A stretch of 37,214 nt of DNA from an uncultured Prevotella sp. (GCA_900554695.1 USHV01000026.1:1-37214); one strand, 5' to 3'. Positions 26,535-35,581 are shown, counted from the first letter of the stretch. Program-made: numbers and translations. The notes: generated from the sequence alone by a model not told the origin.

Positions 26535-27601
26535 CAAGCTATGCCATGTACCGTCTGCCGCACAGCAGGCAGATAGTAAAGATAACGCAGACCGAAGGAC
26601 TGCCCGAGGAACTGCACTCGTATCGTGAACTAAACGGACGGAGCGGATTCGTATTCGCTCCGTTCTGCGTATCGACATCGTGCCCTGTGCTGCTCATAAA
26701 GCCAGACATCACGGAGACAATGCCGGCGCCCGAGTGTCTATACTCTCCTTCGCCGTGCGCTCCGCAACGACATACCGACAGCCGGGAGAGAGATATTTAC
26801 GCCTCCGACTTTGCGGCGTTCAACGACGCGTTGCAGAGTGGCAGGTTCGAGAAACTGGTGCTTGCGCGCAGCTCAAGAGTGAAGTGCGAGCACCACGCAC
26901 AGCCCGAACAACTGTTCATGAAGGCGTGCCGACTCTATCCTCGAATGTTCGTGGCGCTCGTGTCCACACCGCAAGGGGGCACGTGGCTCATGGCTACGCC
27001 CGAGATTCTGCTCTCTGGCGACGCGCCGGTATTCTCCACCATGGCCCTGGCAGGCACGATGCGGCTGGACGACAGTCAGCTCAGCTTCGACACGCCGGGC
27101 AACTCTGCGGGCGACAACACCATAGAATGGGACGACAAGAACAGGCGCGAGCAGGCGTATGTGGCATCATACATACGCAACCGCATAGGTAGCCTGGCAT
27201 ACAACATAAGCAGAAAAGGACCATACACGGCACGCGCCGGACGGCTGGTCCACCTGCGCACCGACTTCACATTCACGCTCGACGACATGAATATCCTGGG
27301 CGATGTCATCGACTGCCTGCACCCCACTCCGGCTGTTTGCGGCATTCCCAAAGACGAGGCACGCGACTTCATCATGAGCCAGGAGTCTGAAGAGCGCGGC
27401 TATTACAGCGGTTTCAGCGGACCGTTGCATCCTGACGGCGAGACACGTCTGTTTGTTTCGTTGCGCTGCATGAGCATCGGCGACGACGGCTATCGCCTCT
27501 ATGCCGGCGGAGGATTGCTACGCGAGAGCGACGAACAGCGCGAGTGGGAGGAGACTGAATGTAAGATGGACACCATGAGGTGTGTGATAAACAACGACTG
27601 A
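26531..27601 (+). CDS. menF: Isochorismate synthase MenF
   Basis: A 356-aa chorismate-utilising enzyme making isochorismate, the entry step of the classical menaquinone pathway. It has the blocks FEKLVLARSSRV, TWLMATPEILLSG, LAGTMR, EWDDKNRREQAYV, LHPTPAVCGIPKDEARDFI, GYYSGFSGPL and YAGGGLLRESDEQREWEETECK, the last holding acidic residues expected to bind magnesium. It is shorter at the N-terminus than the E. coli enzyme, which is usual in Bacteroidetes. An anabolic salicylate or anthranilate role is unlikely given the menD that starts 2 bp later. Confidence 0.94.
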   Translation: MTSYAMYRLPHSRQIVKITQTEGLPEELHSYRELNGRSGFVFAPFCVSTSCPVLLIKPDITETMPAPECLYSPSPCAPQRHTDSRERDIYASDFAAFNDALQSGRFEKLVLARSSRVKCEHHAQPEQLFMKACRLYPRMFVALVSTPQGGTWLMATPEILLSGDAPVFSTMALAGTMRLDDSQLSFDTPGNSAGDNTIEWDDKNRREQAYVASYIRNRIGSLAYNISRKGPYTARAGRLVHLRTDFTFTLDDMNILGDVIDCLHPTPAVCGIPKDEARDFIMSQESEERGYYSGFSGPLHPDGETRLFVSLRCMSIGDDGYRLYAGGGLLRESDEQREWEETECKMDTMRCVINND

Positions 27602-27602
27602 A

Positions 27603-29306
27603 ATGTACAGCAACAAGGAAAACGTGAACATTCTCACGGCGCTGCTCGCAGCTTACGGAGTGCGCCATGCAGTGGTATGCCCGGGCAGCCGCAACGCGCC
27701 CATAGTTCACAACCTCAACGAATGTCCAGACATAGAGTGTCATCCCGTGACCGACGAGCGCTCGGCCGGATTCTGCGCAATAGGCATGAGCCTGGCAACA
27801 GGAATGAAACCGGTGGCGGTGTGCGTCACGTCCGGATCGGCGGTGCTCAATCTTGCACCGGCAGTGGCCGAGGCTTTCTATCGACACATACCGCTCATAG
27901 TCATCTCTGCCGACCGTCCCGCGCAATGGATAGGCCAACTCGACGGACAGACTTTGCCGCAACCGGGTGCTTTCGGTACGATGGTGCGCAAGTGTGTAAC
28001 GCTGCCCGAACCTCAGAACGACGAGGAACGCTGGATGTGCAACCGCCTTGTGTGCGAGGCGCTCTATCTTTCCACATGCCGCACAGGGGCTCCGGTGCAT
28101 ATCAATGTACCGATAACCGAGCCGCTATTCACATTCGACAACGAGCGACTTCCCGACGAACGCATCGTAACGCGCTGCCGACGCGACAGCCGGACAACAT
28201 CGTGCGACGCCCTGCCTGAGGCTTGGTTCACGGCACGCCGGCCGATGGTAGTCATAGGACAGATGCCGTGTGGCGCGATAGACAGCAGCACGCTATACAC
28301 GCTCTCGCGCTCGTTCGTCACACTGTGCGAACCGCTCGGAAGCGATGCCGTGCACTTCGATGAGGTGATACGCATAAAAAGCAGCGACGAGAATTACATG
28401 CCTGACTACATATTATATATAGGCGACACGGTCGTAAGCAAGGCCGCGCGACGCTTTCTGCGATGCTCCGGTGCTCCGTCATGCCTGCTTACGGCAGACG
28501 ATTCGGTCATTACCGACCCGTTGATGCGCCTTACACACATTGCCAGATACGACAGTCCGGACGTTCTGAAGCGTCTACCCGAATTGCTCGGAGCTGACAA
28601 CGAACGCAGCCGTGAGTCGCTTTCCACGGACAACGCAGCCGACATTGCCACAGAACGCGCACGTTTCCTGCAACTATGGAACAACGCACTCGACGCCGCC
28701 AGCCGCCATGCCGAGGACTACGAACCTGAATATTCGTCCATGGCAGCGGTGAAGTACTTCGAACAACAGCTTGCCGATATGGAATACGACTGGCACGTGC
28801 ACTATGCCAACAGCTCAGCCATAAGGCTCGCAAACATATTCGCTACACACCACGTTGAGTGCAACCGAGGCGTGAACGGCATCGAAGGCAGCCTGTCAAC
28901 AGCGGCAGGTCACTCCATGGCTACCGCCGACATGGTGTTCTGTGTCATCGGTGATCTGAGCTTCTTCTACGACCAGAACGCTCTGTGGAACACCTCTCTG
29001 AAAGGTAATCTGCGCATAATCCTGCTCAACAACGGTGGAGGAAGCATATTCCGCGGATTGCCAGGACTGAGCGAAAGCGCGGCGGCGGACTCACTCGTAG
29101 CCGCATGTCACACTACAAAAGCCGAAGGCATATGCACACAGAATGACATTGGTTACATGGCGGCACACAACATGGACGAGATGCAGCTGGGCATTGTGAC
29201 ACTGCTGACAAGACAGGCCGAGCGTCCGATGTTACTCGAAGTGATGACCGATTCGACCAAAGACAACGACGTGATGGCCGATTACTTCAAATCGTTCAGG
29301 CCATAA
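27603..29306 (+). CDS. menD: SEPHCHC synthase MenD
   Basis: A 567-aa thiamine-diphosphate enzyme joining isochorismate with 2-oxoglutarate. The N-terminal domain has VVCPGSRNAPIVHNL and TDERSAGFCAIGMSLATG, in which Glu52 is the expected cofactor-activating residue. SADRPAQW and GQLDGQTLPQPGAFG follow, and the C-terminal ThDP site is GDLSFFYDQNALWN with NNGGGSIFRGLPG. It is complete and of normal size. No terminator is evident in the 29307-29505 spacer after it, which is AT-rich and gene-free. Confidence 0.96.
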   Translation: MYSNKENVNILTALLAAYGVRHAVVCPGSRNAPIVHNLNECPDIECHPVTDERSAGFCAIGMSLATGMKPVAVCVTSGSAVLNLAPAVAEAFYRHIPLIVISADRPAQWIGQLDGQTLPQPGAFGTMVRKCVTLPEPQNDEERWMCNRLVCEALYLSTCRTGAPVHINVPITEPLFTFDNERLPDERIVTRCRRDSRTTSCDALPEAWFTARRPMVVIGQMPCGAIDSSTLYTLSRSFVTLCEPLGSDAVHFDEVIRIKSSDENYMPDYILYIGDTVVSKAARRFLRCSGAPSCLLTADDSVITDPLMRLTHIARYDSPDVLKRLPELLGADNERSRESLSTDNAADIATERARFLQLWNNALDAASRHAEDYEPEYSSMAAVKYFEQQLADMEYDWHVHYANSSAIRLANIFATHHVECNRGVNGIEGSLSTAAGHSMATADMVFCVIGDLSFFYDQNALWNTSLKGNLRIILLNNGGGSIFRGLPGLSESAAADSLVAACHTTKAEGICTQNDIGYMAAHNMDEMQLGIVTLLTRQAERPMLLEVMTDSTKDNDVMADYFKSFRP

Positions 29307-29505
29307 CCGTCATACAGAATCATATAGCATAGCCTTTCAAAAGAGTTTTACCATACCGCAAAACCGGTATACGACAATACGGAAAAAACTGTCTTATAAG
29401 GACAAATAACGCCTTAAAGCATTATAAAAAACATTGTTTTAATATACCTCAAGTAAGTAAAAAATCAAAAAATTAACACACTTTGTAAAAAAAATCGGTA
29501 TTTTC

Positions 29506-29537
29506 TTGCTATTTGTAAAAAATTATATCTACTTTTG
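29506..29537 (+). promoter_or_regulatory. Promoter of the secreted-protein gene
   Basis: TACTTTTG (29530-29537) fits TAnnTTTG, and TTG at 29506-29508 lies 21 bp before it. The leader to the ATG at 29573 is about 30 nt. This gives the inserted gene its own transcription inside the men cluster. Confidence 0.6.
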
Positions 29538-29572
29538 GAAAAATTTTTCAAACACATTAAAAATTAGTATTT

Positions 29573-30763
29573 ATGAGAAAACTTTTACTTATTGCAGCTG
29601 TCATGTTTTCTTTAGGCAGCATGGCGCAAAGCCCATTACGTTTAGCCAAAGAATTTAAAATGGCTGAAAATAATCTGAAGGTGAGCAACCTTATGAAAGT
29701 AAATATGCCATCAGCTTCTACAATGAAAAAAGCTCCGGCAAAGGTAGCTCCGGAAGGAGAATCCCGCACTTACTACCTCGATTGCTACAATTCAGTCTAT
29801 GGTATTGGTACTACTCCAGAGTTCCACAAAGCTATCAATGTTGTTTATGGTGACAACAACAAGGTTTACATTCAGAACATGATGTATCCTTCTATGTTCG
29901 ATACATACATTGAAGGTGAACTGAACGGAAACACAATTACCATTCCTAACGGACAGGCTATGGGTACATACTCTAACTTTAACATGATATTGTCCAACAT
30001 GAAACTGGAAGAGGAACAAAATGCTGACGGTTCTACAAGTGTATCAATCGTTCCGGATGCATCAAAAGAGTTCACACTTACTGTTGATGATGAATACGGT
30101 ACTATCACAAGCGGCGAAGAGAGCTTCATGGGAGTGGTTACTGAAGATTATACTGGAACTCTCTGTGTTGCAGGAATTATGCAATTTGTACCGGAAGATT
30201 TATTCCCGGCTGCAGACGAGCATGAATACACATACGATCATGAAGGTTACGACACTCCAATACAGACTGTAAACGGCACTCTCGAGGTAATCAGCCTCGG
30301 AGATTACAGCTACATCAAGGGTCTTATGCCTGAATTAAATCCTGACGCATGGTCATTTGCTTACATGGAGAATGGCAACCTGACATTGTCATTACCACAA
30401 ATCATTGACGAGGATATGGCAGCTGTTTTCGTTGACTTCAATAACGGTGGCCAGATTATGACCGATCCTATAGCATTCACATACGATGCTGCATCTGATT
30501 GCTACACGATGTCTGACTATACACTTGTAAACCTGTTTACAACTCCCAGTAACTCCTTAGGTTACAGCGACAGCTATGACAACCTCAAGATAAAAGCCAC
30601 AACAACCGGTATCAACAAGGTTGAAAGCAGCGATGCTGATGTTGTTTCAACCCAATACTTCGATATCTCTGGCCGTCGCATCAACAGCGCACAGAAGGGT
30701 ATCAACGTAAAGGTCATGAAATACTCTGACGGAACAACAAAGACTGTTAAGGTTATCAAGTAA
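29573..30763 (+). CDS. Secreted protein of unknown function with a T9SS-like C-terminal tail
   Basis: A 396-aa protein with a signal peptide (MRKLLLIAAVMFSLGSMAQ). The middle (about 60-330) is beta-rich and aromatic and matches no family I can name. The end has a linker TTGINKVESSDA and then YFDISGRRINSAQKGINVKVMKYSDGTTKTVKVIK. This pattern resembles the C-terminal sorting domains of type IX secretion cargo in Prevotella and Bacteroides, so it may be exported to the surface. It has its own promoter and a very strong terminator, separates menD from menB, and is more AT-rich than the men genes. It has no visible link to menaquinone. Confidence 0.8.
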   Translation: MRKLLLIAAVMFSLGSMAQSPLRLAKEFKMAENNLKVSNLMKVNMPSASTMKKAPAKVAPEGESRTYYLDCYNSVYGIGTTPEFHKAINVVYGDNNKVYIQNMMYPSMFDTYIEGELNGNTITIPNGQAMGTYSNFNMILSNMKLEEEQNADGSTSVSIVPDASKEFTLTVDDEYGTITSGEESFMGVVTEDYTGTLCVAGIMQFVPEDLFPAADEHEYTYDHEGYDTPIQTVNGTLEVISLGDYSYIKGLMPELNPDAWSFAYMENGNLTLSLPQIIDEDMAAVFVDFNNGGQIMTDPIAFTYDAASDCYTMSDYTLVNLFTTPSNSLGYSDSYDNLKIKATTTGINKVESSDADVVSTQYFDISGRRINSAQKGINVKVMKYSDGTTKTVKVIK

Positions 30764-30796
30764 AAGATACACACTTATCAAACTTTATAATCACGG

Positions 30797-30830
30797 CAGG
30801 CATGTCTTCAGAAAGACATGCCTGTTTTTT
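30797..30830 (+). terminator. Intrinsic terminator of the secreted-protein gene
   Basis: A perfect 12-bp stem (CAGGCATGTCTT / AAGACATGCCTG) with a 4-nt loop is followed by six T residues. It lies 33 bp after the stop and would insulate the menB promoter from upstream transcription. Confidence 0.93.
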
Positions 30831-30880
30831 GTATATATACCCGACAATTAATACGGAAAACGATGTCATGCGGACACTTG

Positions 30881-30912
30881 TTTGCTCTTATGACAAAAAA
30901 TTGATAACTTTG
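30881..30912 (+). promoter_or_regulatory. Promoter of menBCE
   Basis: TTTG (30881-30884), a 20-bp spacer and TAACTTTG (30905-30912) match the consensus fully, with the same geometry as the rplY promoter. The leader to the ATG at 31045 is about 130 nt. The second half of the men cluster is thus separately transcribed. Confidence 0.8.
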
Positions 30913-31044
30913 CCACAATTACAATGAAGGTTATCGGATAGCGGAAAAGCACGTCCGGACAGGCCAAGGACATGAAACCGCGACACCATATAGATGGGAA
31001 ACCATGACATAAAACAACTTACGACAACACAAAACATAACAAAT

Positions 31045-31872
31045 ATGAGCACAAGAGAATGGAAACCGATAGAAGGTTTCGACTTTAAGGAGATTCTTTT
31101 CGACGAGTACAACGGCATCGCCCGCATAACAATCAACCGCCCGAGATGGCGCAACGCCTTCACGCCACGCACAACGTGGGAGATGTCGAAGGCGTTCGCA
31201 TGGTGCAGGGAGGCTCAACGCATAGGCGTGGTGATACTCACCGGTGCTGGCGACAAGGCGTTCTGTTCGGGTGGCGACATGCACGTGAAAGGTCGCGGAG
31301 GATATGTAGGTGAGGACGGCGTGCCGAGACTCAACGTGCTGGACGTGCAGAAACAGATACGGTCGCTGCCGAAACCGGTGATAGCAATGGTCAACGGATA
31401 TGCCATAGGCGGCGGACACGTGCTGCACCTGATGTGCGACCTCACCATAGCAAGCGACAACGCGATATTCGGACAGACCGGACCGAAGGTGGGATCGTTC
31501 GACGCCGGATTCGGCGCATCATATCTGGCACGCATCGTCGGACAGAAGAAGGCGCGCGAGATATGGTTTCTCTGCCGTCAGTACTCGGCCGAAGAGGCTG
31601 AAAGAATGGGCATGGTGAACAAGGTGGTGCCTTTCGACCAGCTGGAGGACACATGCGTGGAATGGGCCGAGAAGATGATGGAGCACAGTCCGCTCGCACT
31701 GAGAATGATAAAGGCGGGCCTGAATGCGGAACTCGACGGACAGGCGGGCATACAGGAACTTGCCGGCGACGCCACCATGCTCTACTACTTCCTGGACGAA
31801 GCTCAGGAGGGCGGCAAGGCATTCCTTGAGAAGCGCAAACCCGATTTCAGCAAATATCCGAAGCTCCCGTAA
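31045..31872 (+). CDS. menB: 1,4-dihydroxy-2-naphthoyl-CoA synthase MenB
   Basis: A 275-aa crotonase-superfamily enzyme that closes the naphthoquinone ring from o-succinylbenzoyl-CoA. It has the oxyanion-hole SGGD segment (75-78), the MenB-specific VKGRGGYVGEDG loop (81-92), NGYAIGGGHVLHLMCDLTIAS, and FGQTGPKVGSFDAGFG (142-157). The Gly in QTG is the type found in bicarbonate-dependent MenB enzymes. The start at 31045 (MSTREWKPIEGF) is preferred over an in-frame ATG at 30994, which would add 17 unrelated residues. Confidence 0.96.
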   Translation: MSTREWKPIEGFDFKEILFDEYNGIARITINRPRWRNAFTPRTTWEMSKAFAWCREAQRIGVVILTGAGDKAFCSGGDMHVKGRGGYVGEDGVPRLNVLDVQKQIRSLPKPVIAMVNGYAIGGGHVLHLMCDLTIASDNAIFGQTGPKVGSFDAGFGASYLARIVGQKKAREIWFLCRQYSAEEAERMGMVNKVVPFDQLEDTCVEWAEKMMEHSPLALRMIKAGLNAELDGQAGIQELAGDATMLYYFLDEAQEGGKAFLEKRKPDFSKYPKLP

Positions 31873-31935
31873 GTCATTCTGAACGGCGCAAAGCCTCATC
31901 ATCACACAACATAAATAAACAAAAGACACCGGTAA

Positions 31936-32964
31936 ATGAGAAGACTCACTGTAACGAAACGGACGCTCCACTTCAAGCAACCTGCCGGAACGTCGCGCGG
32001 AATATACACCACACGCACATCGTGGTTTCTGAAAATGACTTCGGACGAGGAACCGCAACGCGAAGGCTTGGGCGAATGTGCACCCCTGCCCGACCTTAGC
32101 TGCGACGCGTCTCCCGAATATGAGCAGACGCTGAATGCCCTGTGCCGGATGTACGAGACGAGACAATCGATAGACTACGGCCTGATGCGTCCGTACCCGT
32201 CGATGCTCTTCGGCATGGAGACAGCCGAGAAAAGCTTCGACAACGGCGGCACCACCATATTCGACACTCCGTTCACACGCGGCGAGGAAGGCATACCGAT
32301 AAACGGTCTGGTGTGGATGGGTTCGTTCGAAGAGATGATGGGCCGACTTGAGGAAAAGATGCAGGCAGGCTTCGCATGCGTCAAGCTGAAGATAGGAGCA
32401 ATAGACTTCAACCAGGAACTGGAGCTTATAAGGCACATAAGAAAACGCTTCGGCAAGGACAGCATCGAGCTGCGTGTGGATGCCAACGGCGGTTTCACTC
32501 CCGACAACGCGGCGGAAAGGCTCGAACAGCTCGCAAAATATGACATCCACTCCATAGAACAACCGATAAGGCAACGACAGTGGAACGAGATGGCAAAGCT
32601 GTGCCGTGAGACTCCGCTGCCCATCGCGCTCGACGAGGAACTCATAGGTGTGAACGCCAAGGACATGAAAACCCAGCTGCTCGACTTCATAAAACCGCAG
32701 TACATCATACTCAAACCGTCGCTCCACGGAGGAATGCACGGCACGGAGGAATGGATAAGGCTTGCTGACGAAAGAGGCATAGGCTCGTGGATAACAAGCG
32801 CACTGGAAAGCAACGTGGGACTGAACGCGGTGGCCCAGCTTGCCGCCCGCATCTACGGACCAGGCATAAGCATGCCGCAGGGACTGGGCACAGGACAGCT
32901 TTTCACGGACAATCTGCCCATGCCGCTCGAGATAAGAAAGGACCGGTTGTGGCGCACACGATAA
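31936..32964 (+). CDS. menC: o-Succinylbenzoate synthase MenC
   Basis: A 342-aa enolase-superfamily dehydratase forming o-succinylbenzoate. The visible catalytic set is the KLK motif (Lys150, Lys152), metal ligands Asp182 (RVDANGGF), Glu208 (SIEQPI) and Asp233 (ALDEEL), and Lys260 (ILKPS). The N-terminal capping domain is present. It begins 63 bp after menB and is followed 61 bp later by menE. The assignment rests on family motifs plus the men context, since the superfamily also includes muconate cycloisomerases and dipeptide epimerases. Confidence 0.94.
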   Translation: MRRLTVTKRTLHFKQPAGTSRGIYTTRTSWFLKMTSDEEPQREGLGECAPLPDLSCDASPEYEQTLNALCRMYETRQSIDYGLMRPYPSMLFGMETAEKSFDNGGTTIFDTPFTRGEEGIPINGLVWMGSFEEMMGRLEEKMQAGFACVKLKIGAIDFNQELELIRHIRKRFGKDSIELRVDANGGFTPDNAAERLEQLAKYDIHSIEQPIRQRQWNEMAKLCRETPLPIALDEELIGVNAKDMKTQLLDFIKPQYIILKPSLHGGMHGTEEWIRLADERGIGSWITSALESNVGLNAVAQLAARIYGPGISMPQGLGTGQLFTDNLPMPLEIRKDRLWRTR

Positions 32965-33025
32965 ATCAGCAAAGCCCTTTCGGCACAACGGGACAATGGT
33001 TTAAGTAAGAAAAACAAACGCGAAT

Positions 33026-34009
33026 ATGACTCTCGACGAATTTCTTGAAGAATGGAACAACGGCGACGACTGCATAACGGTGCACACCAGCGGCTCTACA
33101 GGAAAGCCCAAACCGATGCGTGTGGAGAAGCGCCGCATGGAGGCAAGCGCACGCATCACGTGCCGTTTTCTCGGTCTGAAGCAGGGCGATACGGCTCTGC
33201 TGTGCATGCCGCTCGACTACATTGCGGGCAAGATGGTGGTGGTACGTTCGATTGTCGCAGGCCTCAGACTGATAAGCGTGAAGCCGGGCGGCCATCCGTT
33301 GCGCGGGCTCGACCGGTCTCCCGTGTTCGCCGCGATGGTGCCGCTTCAGGTTTACGACAGCATAAGCGACCCCGAGGAGCGCCGCCTGCTCATGGGCGTC
33401 AGACAGCTCATAATAGGCGGCGGAGCGGTGGACGATGCATTGTGCGACGCTCTGAAGGACTTTCCCAACGCCGTGTGGAGCACATACGGCATGACCGAGA
33501 CGCTGTCGCACATAGCCCTGCGACGGCTCAACGGACCGGAGGCGAGCGAATGGTACACGCCGTTTGAGAACGTAAGCGTAGCCACCGATGCCGACGGCTG
33601 CCTCATGATAGACGCGCCTGCCGTATGCGAAAAGCGGTTGAAGACCAACGACATAGCCGAGCTGGACGCCGACGGACGACGTTTCCGCATCATCGGACGC
33701 AAGGACAACGTGGTGTGCAGCGGAGGAATAAAGATGCAGATTGAGGAAATGGAGCGGCAGCTGAAGCCGCACGCGGTGTGCCGATTCATGATAACCAAGG
33801 TGAAGGACCACCGTCTGGGCGAGGCGGTGGCAATGCTTGTGGAGGGCGACGATAGCGAAACGATGCGCCGTCTATGCGAGGAGCATCTGCCGAAATACAG
33901 CCGCCCGAAACATTATATATGCGTCAGCGAATTGCCGATGACCGCCACCGGCAAACCGGCACGGGCCGAAGCCATGAAGACAGCGCAGGAGGCAATAGAC
34001 GGAGAATGA
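33026..34009 (+). CDS. menE: o-Succinylbenzoate-CoA ligase MenE (short form)
   Basis: A 327-aa AMP-forming acyl-CoA synthetase that activates o-succinylbenzoate. It has the P-loop-like HTSGSTGKPKP (20-30), the A5-type motif TYGMTET, the ribose-binding region LDADGRRFRIIGRKDNVV and a C-terminal MTATGKPAR with the expected catalytic Lys. It lacks about 100 N-terminal residues compared with the E. coli enzyme, which is common in Bacteroidetes men clusters, so I do not read it as truncated. It is last in menBCE and convergent with rsmA. Confidence 0.93.
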   Translation: MTLDEFLEEWNNGDDCITVHTSGSTGKPKPMRVEKRRMEASARITCRFLGLKQGDTALLCMPLDYIAGKMVVVRSIVAGLRLISVKPGGHPLRGLDRSPVFAAMVPLQVYDSISDPEERRLLMGVRQLIIGGGAVDDALCDALKDFPNAVWSTYGMTETLSHIALRRLNGPEASEWYTPFENVSVATDADGCLMIDAPAVCEKRLKTNDIAELDADGRRFRIIGRKDNVVCSGGIKMQIEEMERQLKPHAVCRFMITKVKDHRLGEAVAMLVEGDDSETMRRLCEEHLPKYSRPKHYICVSELPMTATGKPARAEAMKTAQEAIDGE

Positions 34010-34012
34010 CCG

Positions 34013-34037
34013 GAAAGCGCGGTCAGACAGCGCTTTT
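34013..34037. terminator. Possible bidirectional terminator between menE and rsmA
   Basis: AAAGCGC (34014-34020) and GCGCTTT (34030-34036) form a 7-bp stem with a 9-nt loop in the short gap between the convergent menE and rsmA stops. The stem overlaps the last rsmA codons. T-tracts on either side are short. Confidence 0.45.
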
Positions 34038-34823
34038 CAGTTCAGCATCGACAAGATTTGTAAGTTCCACAAACTCGGCGACAGACAGCTGTTCGGGGCG
34101 GCGCGTCATACATTCGTGCTGCCAGAACTCCGGCGCGACGGTCTTGTCGCCCATTATCTGGCGCAGACTCACGCGCAGCATCTTGCGCCGCTGACCGAAG
34201 ACGGTCTTCACAATGCGCTTGAACAGTGCCTCGTCGCAGCCAAGATTCTCAGTTGAGTTGCGCGTCATGCGTATGACGGCGCTCTTCACTTTTGGCGGCG
34301 GATTGAACACGTTCTCGTTCACCGTGAACAGATATTCCACATCATACCACGCCTGTATGAGCACCGACAAAATGCCGTACGACTTGTTTCCCGGCGCCGA
34401 AGCAATGCGCTGCGCCACCTCGCGCTGTATCATTCCCGTGCAGCAAGGAATGAGTTCCTTGTTGTCGAGCATCTTGAAGAATATCTGCGACGATATGTCG
34501 TAAGGATAGTTTCCCGTCAATACAAACTGCCGACCGTCGAACAGGCGCGACAGGTCCATGCGCAGGAAGTCGTCGCCGATGATGTTCTCGCGCAGCGCCG
34601 GATAATGACTGTTGAGCCATTCCACCGATTCCGCGTCTATCTCAACAGCCTTCAGCAGACGGTCTTTCTCCATGAGAAACTGCGTGAGCACGCCCATGCC
34701 CGGTCCAATTTCAAGCACCGGAATGTCCGGACACGTGTCCACTGTGTCTGCTATCGCCTTTGCAATGTTAAGATCGGTCAGGAAATGCTGACCGAGATTT
34801 TTCTTTGGTCTGACAGTTTTCAT
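34023..34823 (-). CDS. rsmA: 16S rRNA (adenine1518/1519-N6)-dimethyltransferase
   Basis: A 266-aa KsgA/RsmA enzyme that dimethylates two adjacent adenines in the last 16S rRNA helix during 30S maturation. It has KKNLGQHFLTD at the N-terminus, the SAM-binding LEIGPGMG (37-44), EIDAE (61-65), the catalytic motif NYPY (105-108, the family's N-[LI]-P-[YF] site in which Tyr replaces the usual Leu/Ile) and a C-terminal helical domain. The start at 34823 (MKTVRPKKNLGQHF) is set by family similarity; upstream in-frame ATGs would add 44 unrelated, cysteine-rich residues. The promoter box ends 4 nt before this ATG. Confidence 0.95.
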   Translation of the reverse strand: MKTVRPKKNLGQHFLTDLNIAKAIADTVDTCPDIPVLEIGPGMGVLTQFLMEKDRLLKAVEIDAESVEWLNSHYPALRENIIGDDFLRMDLSRLFDGRQFVLTGNYPYDISSQIFFKMLDNKELIPCCTGMIQREVAQRIASAPGNKSYGILSVLIQAWYDVEYLFTVNENVFNPPPKVKSAVIRMTRNSTENLGCDEALFKRIVKTVFGQRRKMLRVSLRQIMGDKTVAPEFWQHECMTRRPEQLSVAEFVELTNLVDAELKSAV

Positions 34824-34827
34824 ACGG

Positions 34828-34858
34828 CAAAGATAATGCAACTTGGGTGGAGGACAAA
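34828..34858 (-). promoter_or_regulatory. Promoter abutting the rsmA ATG
   Basis: On the minus strand TTTG (34858-34855), a 19-bp spacer and TATCTTTG (34835-34828) are followed by CCGT and then the ATG at 34823. Transcription would begin at or within a few bases of the start codon. Confidence 0.7.
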
Positions 34859-35016
34859 ATAAATGGGCCATTAATTTGAACATGCCACGCATAATGGAGG
34901 CATAAACCGTACATATACACGTGAAAAAACAGCCGCCCCGGCTGCATATAAACATATAAACAGCCGACCGGTATGTGGCTCAACGGATATTCTGCGGCGA
35001 TTGGTCGTAATAAAAA

Positions 35017-35412
35017 ACTGTGGTCTCGAGCCGGAATAAGTGTTGCTTTCTCACAATTAAAGAAAACGATATTCACAGCCTCGAAATCATTTCTCTTCAC
35101 TATTGATATCGTCTTCTTATGATAAAAAGAAAAGATTTGGGTTAGTTTCATATTATTTTCCGTTCATATCCGTGTTGTTTTATCATGTTGAAATAAAACG
35201 ATATGGACTATTTTCATATTAATCTTCCTATCTATCAGAGGTATTTTATTATGTTGAAAACAAACAATATAGGCTAATTTTATATTATTTCCCCTCCCCA
35301 TCAGAGGTATTTTATTATGTAGAAAACAAACAATATGGACTGATTTCATATTATTTTTCCTCCCTATCAGCGTTATCTTATCCTGTTAAAATAACGTGAT
35401 ACATACTACTTT
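35017..35412. repeat. 66-bp tandem repeat array (about six units)
   Basis: Four well-matched units start at 35149, 35215, 35281 and 35347, each exactly 66 bp, with two more diverged units at 35083 and 35017. A typical unit runs CATATTATTTTTCCTCCC, then ATCAGAGGTATTTTATTATG, then TTGAAAACAAACAATATGG and ACTGATTT. The period is three times 22 bp. Read on the minus strand, one frame gives 22-residue protein repeats (IVCFQHNKIPLI-like), but stops interrupt it, so it is probably not a gene. The array runs directly into element copy D. Confidence 0.85.
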
Positions 35413-35473
35413 CAAATTGTAACCACATTTTGATTTTTCCACCTCAGTTTTCCGATATACCCCGAAAAATGAG

Positions 35474-35515
35474 CGCGTATTTGCGAAGCGACTCTTCTTC
35501 GGCCGCAAATACGCG
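35474..35515. repeat. Conserved hairpin of element copy D
   Basis: CGCGTATTTGCG (35474-35485) and CGCAAATACGCG (35504-35515) form a perfect 12-bp stem with an 18-nt loop. Confidence 0.8.
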
Positions 35516-35581
35516 AAATATAAGCGGTTTGTGCAAATTATTGAATGTCAACAACTTATATTTAAAGGGTATTTTATTATT

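Noticed and set aside
29353..29370. Hairpin ATACCG/CGGTAT as a menD terminator
   Set aside because: The stem is only 6 bp and is not followed by T residues.
31519..32988. A 489-codon open frame on the minus strand across menB and menC
   Set aside because: It lies antisense to two genes with clear catalytic motifs and shows no recognisable domain; it is a by-product of the high-GC third codon positions.
26118..34009. Complete menaquinone pathway
   Set aside because: MenH and the prenyltransferase MenA are not encoded here, so only most of the route to 1,4-dihydroxy-2-naphthoate is covered.
34824..34955. N-terminal extension of rsmA by 44 residues
   Set aside because: The extension is cysteine-rich and unlike the family, and the consensus promoter box lies between it and the conserved start.
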